Part shown: positions 54,300-64,000 of the stretch, piece after piece
How the letters are laid out: every line of letters starts with the position of its first letter
How positions within the stretch are numbered: the first letter of the stretch is position 1
NCBI GenBank assembly: GCA_016648135.1
Contig: JADDOH010010020.1
Location: 1-64,000 of the forward strand
DNA: 64,000 bases
Direction of reading: 5' to 3'
Source of the DNA: Agrypnia vestita
Lineage: Eukaryota > Arthropoda > Insecta > Trichoptera > Phryganeidae
Translations under genes and position numbers: made by a program
Notes under the pieces: model-generated
What the model saw: only the letters and a program-made list of their open reading frames with translations
What the model was told of the DNA's origin: nothing
The model's database searches: none

Positions 54300-56110
54300 A
54301 TCTTAAGTTATAAAGATACATGGTTTATTATTATTATTATTATTACTACGCTTACTATCATTACCCTTTTTCATTACAATGTCTATTTTTAAATGTTGAA
54401 AATTTTTGTTTATAGTATAATACACGTAATCCAATAGTAAAATCCAGTAATTTTCTGCAAATAGTTTCTATAGCCTAGGCTTTCCATAAATTCGCAATAT
54501 TGTCTTTATTTCTAAATTTATTAGTATTAGAGTATAACCCTGTAATCAAATAAAAATCTACCAAACGTATATCTTCTTTAATAAGAAATAAAAGAGAGAG
54601 ATGAAGGCCGTGAAAAATGCTAATAATGATAATGACGTGAACCTCGAAAGTAAATTTTACAAAGCTTAAATTAATTATTTTAATATTCTGCGCTATTAAA
54701 TTCCTTCGATACCATTATCTGTTATTAAAGGTGGTTATGGGAACTGAAACAATCTTCTGAGAATTTTGCATTATAATTTTGAAATGTTTACAATGGCATT
54801 AGAGGGAATCCGCTCAGCCCTAAGATGTCGGTTTATATTACAAGCCCAGGATACCGCAACAATTATTACAGTACGGTGTTTTTACAACAATCTTGCTAAG
54901 AAAATCTTCTCATATTTATGGCTTTGTTATTATTATTCTGTCGTGGGCGTTACAGTTCTCGACATCGAGTTTATACATATTTTATTATACATGCAAAAAA
55001 TATTAAATAATATAAAGCAAACATACTGGAAAAATTCACGAAATGAGATTTATGTTTTATGATAATATGTATTTTACAAACTCTAATATCCCAAATGTTC
55101 TCAGGTTGTTTATTGCCGTTCAGGTTTTTCTGCGCATAGTTTTCTTTGCTGTTCTACCGTCTTTTTGTTCAACACGTCACAGACAGTATTACTAAAGCCC
55201 TTAGAAAACGCGACACAAAGGCAGTGTTGCGGGAACGATCTGCTGTTATCAACGATAGATCAAAACCCTTAAGGCGGTACATTCACTGCAAATGCATATT
55301 TCGGCGTTTTTTACGAAAATGTGCGTTTTTATTATTCATTTATACCAGAATGTATATGATAGATTGCACTTTTTTTAGGGCGATAACTTAGATAGAACCT
55401 TTGTTCTTATATAAAAGTTAATAATTTTTATATAAAAAAATATAAAAAATAATAAACAACATTATTTACAATAATTAAGAAAAATATATGCATTAATCCA
55501 CAGGCCACGGCAAAAAAAAAACGTTTTTAATGTTCCCGTGCGAAGAGTCGGATTGAAAATTTGTATGTATGCATAATATGTTTTTTTTTATACGTATAAA
55601 GTTTACGTAATTATCTAGAAACCGTACGTAGGAAATTAAGAAATATCCAATATTTATAAAGTTATAATGGTTCAAACTTGCCAGAAATTTTTACGTATTT
55701 TGATGCTTTTCTAATGTTGTTTATTCATATAAAAATATGATTTTAAACGATATATTTTATCTATATTCGCACTTTGAGTCTTCATTCACTATTAAAAAGC
55801 TACATTTTTATTAAAAACACGTTAATTATTATTTTAAAATAAAAATTCTAACGTATAAAAAACGACATTCTCGTACGTCAAAATGCGCTTCATATGCCGT
55901 TTGGCCACGGCAGAAGCCAAACGTTTTTATGTAACCGAATATTCCTCGTCATTTATTTCACTGTTAATCGTACTTCTACGCCAAATTTGACATTTATATG
56001 AATTATTATTATATAATACGCCCAAAAAAAATTAGTTCTCCCATATATTAAGGTTTTGTATGGATTTTCGAACGGTTTCATCCTTTTTACACTATGAACA
56101 TGCGTCACAA
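54300..56110. other. AT-rich stretch without recognisable genes
   Basis: (TTA)n at about 54326-54347. ORFs at 54766-55062 and 55146-55391 have no family motif. Confidence 0.4.
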
Positions 56111-56114
56111 TGTC

Positions 56115-56192
56115 AGTTTGCAATACAAAATACATTTTTAAAGCATACTTTAACCTTTAAATCGTTTAAGTATTGACTCTATATTCGGGCCC
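56115..56192. mobile_element. MITE family M1, copy 3 (right half)
   Basis: caatacaaaatacatttttaa, actttaacctttaaatcgtt and tattgactctatattcgggc match the right half of copy 1. The left half is missing. Confidence 0.65.
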
Positions 56193-56194
56193 TT

Positions 56195-56670
56195 TACCTC
56201 TAAAAAAACTCCCTATATTTAAGTTTTTTTCAAAAAAATTATCTGATGCTTCATCGTATTAATTTTCTTACTATCTTTTACTATCTCATTTTCTTGGGTA
56301 CACGTCCCTATTCAATACTGCGCATCCATTGATTCTTTATAATGTTACTACGTTTATTATGTTACGGTTTACTACGAACATACGTATAGAAAAAAGAGCT
56401 GTATTTTTCAATTTTCCAATGGTATTATTTGTGGGGTGGTGAGACAAGCATCCAGGTCCAAAAATGTTACAGGATATGCGAGACCAATTGTATTGTTGCA
56501 GATTGCAGAGAAGAATTCAGCCACCAATCCTCTTGTATGTGTTTAGGTGTATAGGAACATGGGAATTAATAATACTTTGGAATCGCAAAGCAGCGCGTGG
56601 TTTGATACCACCGCTCCTAGTGAAGTTTATATATTTATCAATATTTTCAAAATTATTATAAATATGTAAT
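56195..56670. other. unassigned stretch
   Basis: No repeat or coding motif recognised. Confidence 0.3.
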
Positions 56671-56673
56671 TTT

Positions 56674-56832
56674 TAACTTCTTAAAAAAGAGCAAAATGAT
56701 TTTGCTGGGACATTATTAATATAATTAATAAAAATGCACTTTGTTTTCACCACTTATTTATTGAGAATATCAACATGTATCAGGGCCAATGGTCACTTCG
56801 CCAGGATACAATGTATACTAACAAATCAGAAA
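56674..56832 (+). repeat. dispersed repeat X, copy 3 (uninterrupted)
   Basis: Contains in one piece aaagagcaaaatgattttgc, cactttgttttcaccactta and catgtatcagggccaa. The first two blocks are separated by the Helitron in copy 2 at 13.7 kb. Confidence 0.65.
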
Positions 56833-56834
56833 TC

Positions 56835-57566
56835 AAAAATCGAAGTATAAACAATAAAAAATAAAAATTATGTGTGTAAAATTAATAAATAATTAAGTAC
56901 TAACATGAATGGACCATTGGTCCGTATATAATATGTTTATATTTTCAATAATTAGTGATGAACACAGTGTATATTTTTATTAATTATGTTATTTTTAAAT
57001 CACCTATATTGAAATTATTTGTAAATATATTAGTAGAGCTGCGTAGGCGTTTTCTATTTTCTTCATTTGATTATATTTGTTGATTTTGTGACTAAGTGGA
57101 CTTTTGCAGGAAGTTCTCGATATTATACGTACATTGCCTTAATTACCGTTCTGCGTCCGCAACCCACGCGTTGGCTAATATTTACCTTTGTATTGTTACA
57201 GGTGAGAGCAGTGAACGTGGTGACGGCAGTTTTGTTATGCTAATGTGATGCTGATGAGGTAACTTTGACGTCATTACAATATTCCTATGTTGTTTTAGAA
57301 ATCAGCGTTACATATCCTGAAATATATCTATCAAAGGTCAAAAGCTTGCACAACCCTAGAAGCGTTTTATTTCATTTGATCTGTCTCTTCAGAACCGTGT
57401 CATTTGGTGAAAATATAAAAGGTTTTGGGTATATTGGTAAAGGAGCACTCTCCGCACGAAAAACTATAATTTTTGCTTAATGTAAATTCAGTGTTTATTT
57501 TGTGATGTACGAGTATTTAGTACGTTGGAAGAGTTTTATCACTCCGGGACCCTGAAATTTATGCAT
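56835..57566. other. unassigned stretch
   Basis: The ORF at 57265-57480 has no recognised domain. Confidence 0.3.
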
Positions 57567-57574
57567 GTATTTGG

Positions 57575-57777
57575 CAGGGGCGTGCAGTGAGAACGAGAAG
57601 CGTGACATTCAATTTAAACATATAATTTATCTGGCAGAATATTATGAAATATTAAAAGTTGAATAATATGTTTATTATTGTGATAGGAATATTACGAGAT
57701 ATATCTCTTATTTTGGTTTATTTTCAAAATTTATGCTTAGGAAAAGTCATTCTTCTTGTTCTCACTGCACGCCCCTG
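57575..57777. mobile_element. hAT-like MITE, 203 bp
   Basis: Inverted ends CAGGGGCGTGCAGTGAGAAC (20 bp exact, similarity to about 32 bp). The flanking 8-mers gtatttgg and ttatttga agree at six positions and are a plausible eroded target duplication. A CAG start with an 8-bp duplication points to hAT. A diverged relative is at 14785-14982. Confidence 0.75.
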
Positions 57778-57785
57778 TTATTTGA

Positions 57786-59658
57786 TGATTTCTTACAAGG
57801 AGGTGATTAATTTTTTGCACTTACTAAAATAAACATTCAACTATTATTTTGTTTGAAAATTTTTAAATAAAAAATTGAATGGCCGCGTTATGTCCAATCA
57901 CATGGAACTTCTCCACTGTGACTGAGATGTAATATTCCGCTGTGAAAATAAGGTCATGTAAACTACTTATTTAGAAAATAAATATCCAAAATGTAGCCCT
58001 ATCCGATTTGGAAAAAATAATTTTTATAAAACTGGGATTAGTTTGAAAAAAATCCAACTTACTTACTCTTGAATAAGTTTTTAATTTGATAATTTGGGAA
58101 AATTTCCAAGAAAAATGCTCACATTTTTCAAGAACAGGAAATAATTCCCAAAATATACTTTTTATAACTTCGAAATAAATTAAATATAAAAGAAATAAAA
58201 TCTTCAAAAGATTTTATTTCTTCCCAGATAAAGCGGCCCCAGTTCACATGAGTACAACCTCTAGTGGCAATATCACCTATCGTACTATTTCTGTGGCATT
58301 ATTAGCAAAGTAATACTATCTTATCGCCTTGTGCACTCTAGTGAATTTAGGTGTATAATTATAACGTACCATCTGAAAATGTATCCATTTTTAAAGTAAT
58401 TGATAATTTTAAAAAAAGTTATATTTTTCATATGTGAGTGAGAAATACAGTGTCATTTATTATTTTGTGTTTTTATGATTGAATTTACCAAGAAACATTT
58501 TTGTGGTTTTTCAATTTATATTGTTTACTTATTTATGTACTTACGCGTCTTCTCCGAAGCCCTTCGACCTTTTCAACTCGAATATTAGTACCCTTCGGTT
58601 AATCCTTCAAAGTATTATTCCGAATTTCATCATACCAAATTCTACCCGAATCAACCCCATTTCGCGTGTATTTCATTTCAACCAAATCAAATATTCATGT
58701 ACATTTGTTTCAACAAAATTGGAAGCTAATACGTAATGTAGGTATATGTTTGATGCCAGAATTTGTGGAGGGGAAGGTCAGCCGGTGGACGTGGAGGTTA
58801 GGTCCCCTGGCGGCCACCATCTAAGTTTTTGCGCCTTAAACGTAAAAGTACGCGCGTGACAAGTTACCATTTTTAGTCTCGTCTAAATTTCTGAAGATCA
58901 CATTCACGTCCATAATGTCGAGGGAATATTCGCGATGGAATTATTCGTTAAACGCATTTTTTCTCTAAAAAAAGTCTTATCGTTGCCTTATAACTATTCC
59001 ACGTCGGTACATAATTTTCTTTCCAGCTTTTTTCATCCCTATTCAAATTCTAAATGACTAATGACTTGATTGTCGATTTTCGGCACAATTGATATTCCGC
59101 GATCATACCGCCCGTTCCTCGGGTCTAGTTGACTAACGTGAATCACTTTTAACGAAAGGGAATTTGGCCCTCTTTTTCTACCCTCTAGGCTTTTGGCCTT
59201 TCGCTTTCCTTTCGTGGGAGGACCCTCTTTCTAATTCGTTTTTGATGCTTTATTCCCTAAGGTTACAGTACCAACTTCCAACGTTCGTCTTACTTCTTAT
59301 ATACTCGAATGCAGTTTGTGATGAATTTTAACTCAATTTTGAATGTTGTGAACCTTCTTCACATATCGTCTTATATCAAATGTAGGTGACCAATTTGCAG
59401 CATACTGATTTATCCTGCACAAGATATATAAAATAACCGGTATTTTGAATATTGAGTCACTTTCTGAGGTTACGCAGCCATGACAACCTTTTTTTACCTA
59501 CCCCTTTGATGTCTTCTTCCCCTGCCCGACGGATTGTAAGGGATCATATTTCTCATTGCGGCGAATGTAAAATTTATTTGATGGTTATCGTTATGTCTTG
59601 ACTTAAATCCTCTCAACTAGTAATGTGGTCAACCCGGGAGATCTCAAATACCTCCTAC
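57786..59658. other. stretch without recognisable genes
   Basis: AT-rich with a GC-richer patch at 58765-58860. ORFs at 57971-58207 and 58479-58736 show no family motif. Confidence 0.4.
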
Positions 59659-59879
59659 TATTAGGGGGACTGGAAGAAATATATTTTACACTCTTTTTTT
59701 CGTTACTAGTGAGGGTTGTGGATTTCGTGTTTTGTTTAGATTATTCTTTTATTTTTAAACGATGTCTGGCCAACGGTGATGAATAACATTTGCGTTATTG
59801 CGTGATCTTTTTGCTTGACCAGGAATGATGTGATGAAAAAACTACTGATTCGCACGGAAACATTTTAAAACTGAATAAA

Positions 59880-60690
59880 CATCAGGTGGTTAAAAAAATA
59901 TTTAAATGTCGATAGAAACCTCAGAGATGATACTTGAAGAAGACTTGTTAAACTGGACCATTATGTATTCACGTCATTAGCGGAGTGTGATCGTCGTCAA
60001 ATTATCTGACTGAGCTTGGTTTATTATGACCAACAAACGTAGAGGAGTACCTTCAACGCATCCTTTTTAATATTGTTGTTTTTAACGTTGTTTTTTTTAC
60101 TATTTTATGTTTTGAACTGTTTTTCTTTCTCTTTTCTTTTTCATTTTGTGATTCTATGATTTTAGTATGTAAGAGTTTTTTGTGTGTAAAGCGCCCTTGA
60201 GGTGAAATTTTCACAAAAATGGCGCTATATAAATAATCCAATATTATTATTATTATCCATAAAATAAACATACATGAAATTTGGTTTCCAAGTGAATTGT
60301 AACTGAATTTCCATTGGGCAAGTTCCTACCTCTAAATATCACTAACAATAAAAAAGGTGCTTCTCTGTGTATGATGGGACATCGCCTAATATATTTATTT
60401 TGAATTGCTAAAACCCAGTTAGACAATCACAACAGCGGTATACTGCGAACAATTATAGCGAATAAAACAAGAAATCGAACGATCGAGGAAAAAACGATCA
60501 GTTTTTGTGAGTAAAAAAAAGTAATAACATGTCAACGTGCGGCATCATTCTGCGAAATTGACCCAGGAAAAGTTAATGGAGCCTGGACTTGAACTTTTAT
60601 TGCACCCACCCTATTCACCGGATATTTCACTATTCACTCAACCTACTGACTCCGATTTCGGCTCTAGAAAATGATTGAAATCATTTTTTA
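59880..60690 (+). pseudogene. mariner transposase, heavily degraded
   Basis: Plus-strand pieces in several frames. The part before the insertion includes KLDHYVFTSLAECDRRQ (the WVPHELTE region) and RRGVPST. After the insertion come NITNKK, LLCVWWD-like sequence (cttctctgtgtatgatggga), IYFELLKPS, TTAVYCEQL, RIKQEIERSRKKRS, VRHHSAKLTQEKLMEPGLEL and HPPYSPDIS. The last corresponds to the catalytic 'HDNARPH...YSPDLAPTDYH' region, with the second aspartate now Val-Arg-type sequence and the last one lost. Many stops and frameshifts remove any activity. It belongs to a different mariner lineage from the 10.9-kb copy, judging by its terminal repeats. Confidence 0.8.
60062..60270 (+). mobile_element. 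retroposon 3' end inserted in the mariner
   Basis: ttgtgtgtaaagcgcccttg, then atggcgctatataaataatc and a (ATT)n tail at 60241-60256. The 'aaagcgc...gcgctatataaat + ATT repeats' ending is widespread among animal LINE/SINE families. It separates mariner blocks that are adjacent in intact elements. The exact left edge is uncertain. Confidence 0.65.
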
Positions 60691-60770
60691 AATTAGTTAC
60701 ATATTTTTCCAGTAATAAATGATTTTTAAGAGTTGACAAAAATTTTGTTTTCTTTCCGGTCCCCCTAATA

Positions 60771-61370
60771 ATAGTGACTTCTTTTAACGTCCACCCCTCG
60801 CTGTATTTTTTATTTTACCCTAGTGAGCCATACAAATGTAGTATTTATTATATAAGGGGTATAAAAGCCAAGGCAGCAGTATCCAAAAAAATATTTAAAA
60901 AGTTTGGAATCTGCTGATTTCGTGATTTTAAAGGAAATGTAGCTCTATCCCTTCCAAAATCATGTTTCCAAATCACTTTTAAAAGACAGTAAATATCGAC
61001 TTCAACCAATCAATCCCAAGGATGTGTCACGTGACAAAATGGCCGCTTCATACTGAACTGAAAATTGATGACGATTTAAGACTGAAGCATCATAGCAAAG
61101 ATAGCAATATTCAATTATGTAGACAGCCAAAGCAGCGATGTCTACATTTTGATAATGAACATAGCAATATCTATATTTAAAGGTTAAATATTTATTATAC
61201 ACGCATATAAAAGGAAAACTGAGGCGATAGTTATTATTTCCAATCACATGTAGGTTTCATAGATTCCAGAGAAATTGAAATGCCAGAGAAAAAGATTCCA
61301 GAGTAAAAGAAATACCTCGGTGGGATATTTCTGCCTTTGCTTTAAACTCCTCACATATTCTAAGGTTAAC
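60771..61370. other. AT-rich stretch
   Basis: Includes a 9-bp perfect hairpin (atgtagaca ... tgtctacat) at 61117-61147 and repeated 'attccagag' words at 61262-61305. No gene. Confidence 0.4.
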
Positions 61371-61379
61371 ACTATTTGT

Positions 61380-61690
61380 TATTTTTTATTTAGAATCACC
61401 TGACGTCGATCGACCGCGCCGACCATTTTCTGCTTTCATTTTCCTTCATCGCTTACACATCTCTCCCCCGCGGTGAATTTGCTCGCGTATCCAATATTCA
61501 TAGAAGAGTCGCGTTTCCCTTAACACTTTCGATAAGGGCGTTTAAATTTTAACGCCCTAAGTGCGGGCTAAGTGCCGCGGTATCGGCAGACCCGCAATCC
61601 TAGGGCTCTCGCGGGAGACGTTCCCGGAGCCTGCGAGCTGGGGGCTCTCCTGGACACCTCCGCCCAGACACGTGGCATTTTTAGATTGTA
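61380..61690. other. GC-rich, CpG-containing island in AT-rich DNA
   Basis: The composition changes sharply (cgaccgcgccgaccattttc, then gcgggctaagtgccgcggta and ccgcccagacacgtggca). No ORF with a domain. It might be a regulatory element or 5' exon, but nothing in the sequence proves this. Confidence 0.35.
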
Positions 61691-61694
61691 ATTA

Positions 61695-64000
61695 ACCGGT
61701 CGGATGCCGCTCAATTTAGATACTTTTTTGTGATGGTTATATTTATGTAAAAATCAACAATAATGGCTAAGAAGTTGCAGTTTCTGGTTTCTCAATATGC
61801 AGACTTCAATAATTACTTATATTTCAATAATTACTTGTACAATAATTACTTATTCATTAATTATGAAAATAACTAACGAAATTTACTGTTAGAAATGTAC
61901 GCACATGTTTATCGAATAAAACCTTGCAAGCAATAAAACTAAAGGTACTGCGTTTCATAAAAATACTTAATTTTAACACTTTTTTATTAAAAATAACACT
62001 CTTTTTAACAGATAATTAACACAATTAATGCGCGGTTCGAAGACGACATTTGGAATGATTTTTTGTCCTGTTTGCGCGGCAAATGAGGTTACTTGACAAA
62101 TAGAACTCGTTCATTCATTCAAATACTTGAGATATAACCAATGATAAGCTTTAAAAACCCATAAACGCAGGTAAAATAGACCGAATTCGCATATGTGTCT
62201 AGGGAGCGCAGATCTGCGCTCCAGCACCCGACCGGTTAAAAATTTTAACCGTGGTACTAAATGTCATTTTCCACGGAATTCTCGTTATGTTTAAAAACCT
62301 AAGACGTATCACAAAAATATTTATATTTTTTATTATTATTTATAAAAAGTATTTTATCGGATAGTCCACATTGCTTTCCATCTTATTTAGTTATTTCCCT
62401 AGTCATGCAATAATGCAATTCCGCTGAGTCAATTACACGCGTTATTATGTCAAACTTAATATTAACATTTGCGCTTTTATTTTTAGTAGATAACCAATCA
62501 TGTTATGCGAAACCTACTCAGAATAATTAATTTTTAAAAATTAATCCGATGTAAGTTTGGTGCGTTGAATGATAGTTGCAATAAAAATGTCGTTTGTAAT
62601 AAGAGAGAAAGAGATCATTAATTTCCCAGGGAAAAGAATAAGAAACAATGAATAGAATCACATCTCTCTCGATATTTAAATGTAAAAAGGAGAAAGTAAT
62701 GTTGGATGAGACTTGATAAATGTTATTCAGTATATTATTCGACCGTATTCCGAAAATTGCAATATTGGGATCTTAAGATTCTTATTCCAACATTTAAATA
62801 GACGACAATAAAAATAAAAAATATACGAGACGAGTGTTTGTTTCTTTCAGTTTCTACTTGAGAGAGAGAGGGAGAAAAGAGTACATGACGGCTATCCGTT
62901 AAACTTCAAAATATAAATACAAGTCCAACGCGACAATGACAATTTTGCCATAATTTTACATAAGAATTGTAATGTTACCTTTGCGATAGGTACTTCGGTA
63001 TTCCGTTTGAAGCTGTCAGACCAGACCGCCTGGATAAGAAGGCACCGGGGAAATCTGTCCCTTTTTAAAGACATTGCAAACATCGGACACACAAATAAAG
63101 GTTGAATAGAGAGAACATTGAGAGAGATATGTGAATATATACAAATCTCCTTATTTGAGTATGACGAACACCGCCGTATACCTACTCGTTTATTATTGTT
63201 GTCCATTAAGTGTTGGGATAACAATCTTAGGTCCCAATATTACTATTTCTGGAAAACGGCCGATTGTCACGAAATTCTAAAAATCAAGGAGAGTTTGGAA
63301 AAATCGAAGAAAAAGAAATGACACATAATCGCTTCCTGGGCGTTATGGAATATTCTGGAAGAAACCCACTTACTCCAGAAATTTCTCCAGAAAAATTTGC
63401 TCCAGAGTTTTCGAGTTCTCGAGCGATTATAAATTTCGAGGAAAGCGCGCCCGAAACAACAGTTTTTGTGGTGACGTTTCGGTGATTACACAGATAAAGC
63501 GAAACCAGAGACAAGAAGCGTAGTGGTGATTCAGTGTGACCAAGAAGACCGTAAATTTAGAGAGTACCTAACGGGCGTTCGGAAATAAGTGCGTTCCCAG
63601 ATGTGCGACTTTACTAATAAAAGTGTAAAGTGTTCCACAGACGAGTGACTAGTGCAAAATTAGTCCGAATTACATAATACTGCTTCAATTAGGTATATTC
63701 GTGTTTAGCGAGTTTGGTGATTTAATAAGACTTTATTTAATAAGACTATTTTGCCACTTTTCTTATAAAATCGATGAACCATTCAGAGGAATATGTATAT
63801 TCCTATATGCAGAAAAAAGAACTTTTCCTCTATTTTAACATTTAAGATAATAACGACAAATGATTAATTATAACTTTCAATATATTTCTTAAAGAAATCC
63901 TTTGAAATTCACTAAGATTAAAAATGTATTTTCTTTTATAAAATTTAAAAATATAATTTTACCCGCTCGGAGTGTAGAGAAAAAATAAAATCACATTTTT
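61695..64000. other. stretch without recognisable genes
   Basis: A GA-rich run lies at 62860-62880. ORFs at 62892-63224 (minus), 63264-63485 (plus) and 63284-63514 (minus) overlap and have no family motif, so they are not called. Confidence 0.4.

Larger units (their letters stand above)
59661..60768 (+). mobile_element. decayed mariner element with a nested retroposon
   Basis: Inverted ends TTAGGGGGACTGGAAGAAA and, inverted, tttctttccggtccccctaa. TA lies at both ends (59659-59660, 60769-60770). The interior is a broken plus-strand mariner transposase, split by a retroposon tail at about 60062-60270. Confidence 0.82.

Noticed and set aside
62892..63514. Three overlapping ORFs near the window end
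   Set aside because: They overlap on opposite strands and none has a recognisable motif.

Overview
This is AT-rich eukaryotic nuclear DNA, most likely from an insect and probably a moth or butterfly. That assignment is an inference from the transposon content: mariner elements with TTAGGTCCTTACATATG-type ends, a short Helitron with a CTAG end, tRNA-derived SINE-like pieces, and many truncated non-LTR retrotransposon 3' ends. No operons, rRNA genes, CRISPR arrays or functional tRNA genes are visible. I found no host gene I can name. Nearly all recognisable coding sequence is broken transposon protein, so the window looks like a large intergenic region or intron.

Layout. 1-13 kb: a mariner copy cut by the window edge (1-549), a hAT transposase remnant (about 5.1-5.3 kb), a LINE 3' end (5.66-6.1 kb), a second LINE end with a five-base-repeat tail (7.5-8.06 kb), a small foldback MITE (10.2 kb), an almost complete but frameshifted mariner with perfect inverted terminal repeats (10904-12177), and another LINE fragment (12.7-13.0 kb). 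13-24 kb: a Helitron inserted in a dispersed repeat (13.76-13.97 kb), a tRNA-like inverted repeat flanked by a 16-bp direct repeat (16.5-17.0 kb), an interrupted LINE end (19.5-20.0 kb) and a minus-strand LINE (21.9-22.5 kb). 24-33 kb: a TTA-flanked MITE (24.39 kb), a 2.3-kb decayed DNA transposon (24.8-27.2 kb), a perfect hairpin (27.28 kb), a LINE end (28.7-29.0 kb), and two elements with clean target-site duplications (30.02-30.63 kb, TTA; 32.28-32.68 kb, TA). 33-45 kb: SINE-like tRNA remnants, a terminal-inverted-repeat element carrying a 75-codon ORF (35.6-36.2 kb), a LINE fragment with a foldback MITE beside it (37.2-37.9 kb), a CG-rich TAA-flanked element (40.49-41.12 kb), and an internally deleted hAT with a perfect 8-bp target duplication (43.3-43.9 kb). 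45-64 kb: tandem duplications, a 532-bp foldback (50.5-51.05 kb), one unassigned exon-like ORF (51.8-52.15 kb, minus), a perfect 26-bp hairpin (53.4 kb), a hAT-like MITE (57.6 kb) and a mariner relic interrupted by a retroposon tail (59.66-60.77 kb). The last 3 kb is unannotated.

How parts relate. The elements record layers of insertion: a Helitron inside an older repeat whose uninterrupted relative lies at 56.7 kb, a retroposon inside a mariner, a TTA element beside a truncated MITE arm, and an unidentified segment inside a LINE end. I see no gene cluster that would form a novel biochemical system. The most useful leads are the two perfect hairpins, the tRNA-like inverted duplication, the CG-rich modular element, the decayed 2.3-kb transposon and the exon-like ORF. 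All calls are from reading by eye; no database search was possible.
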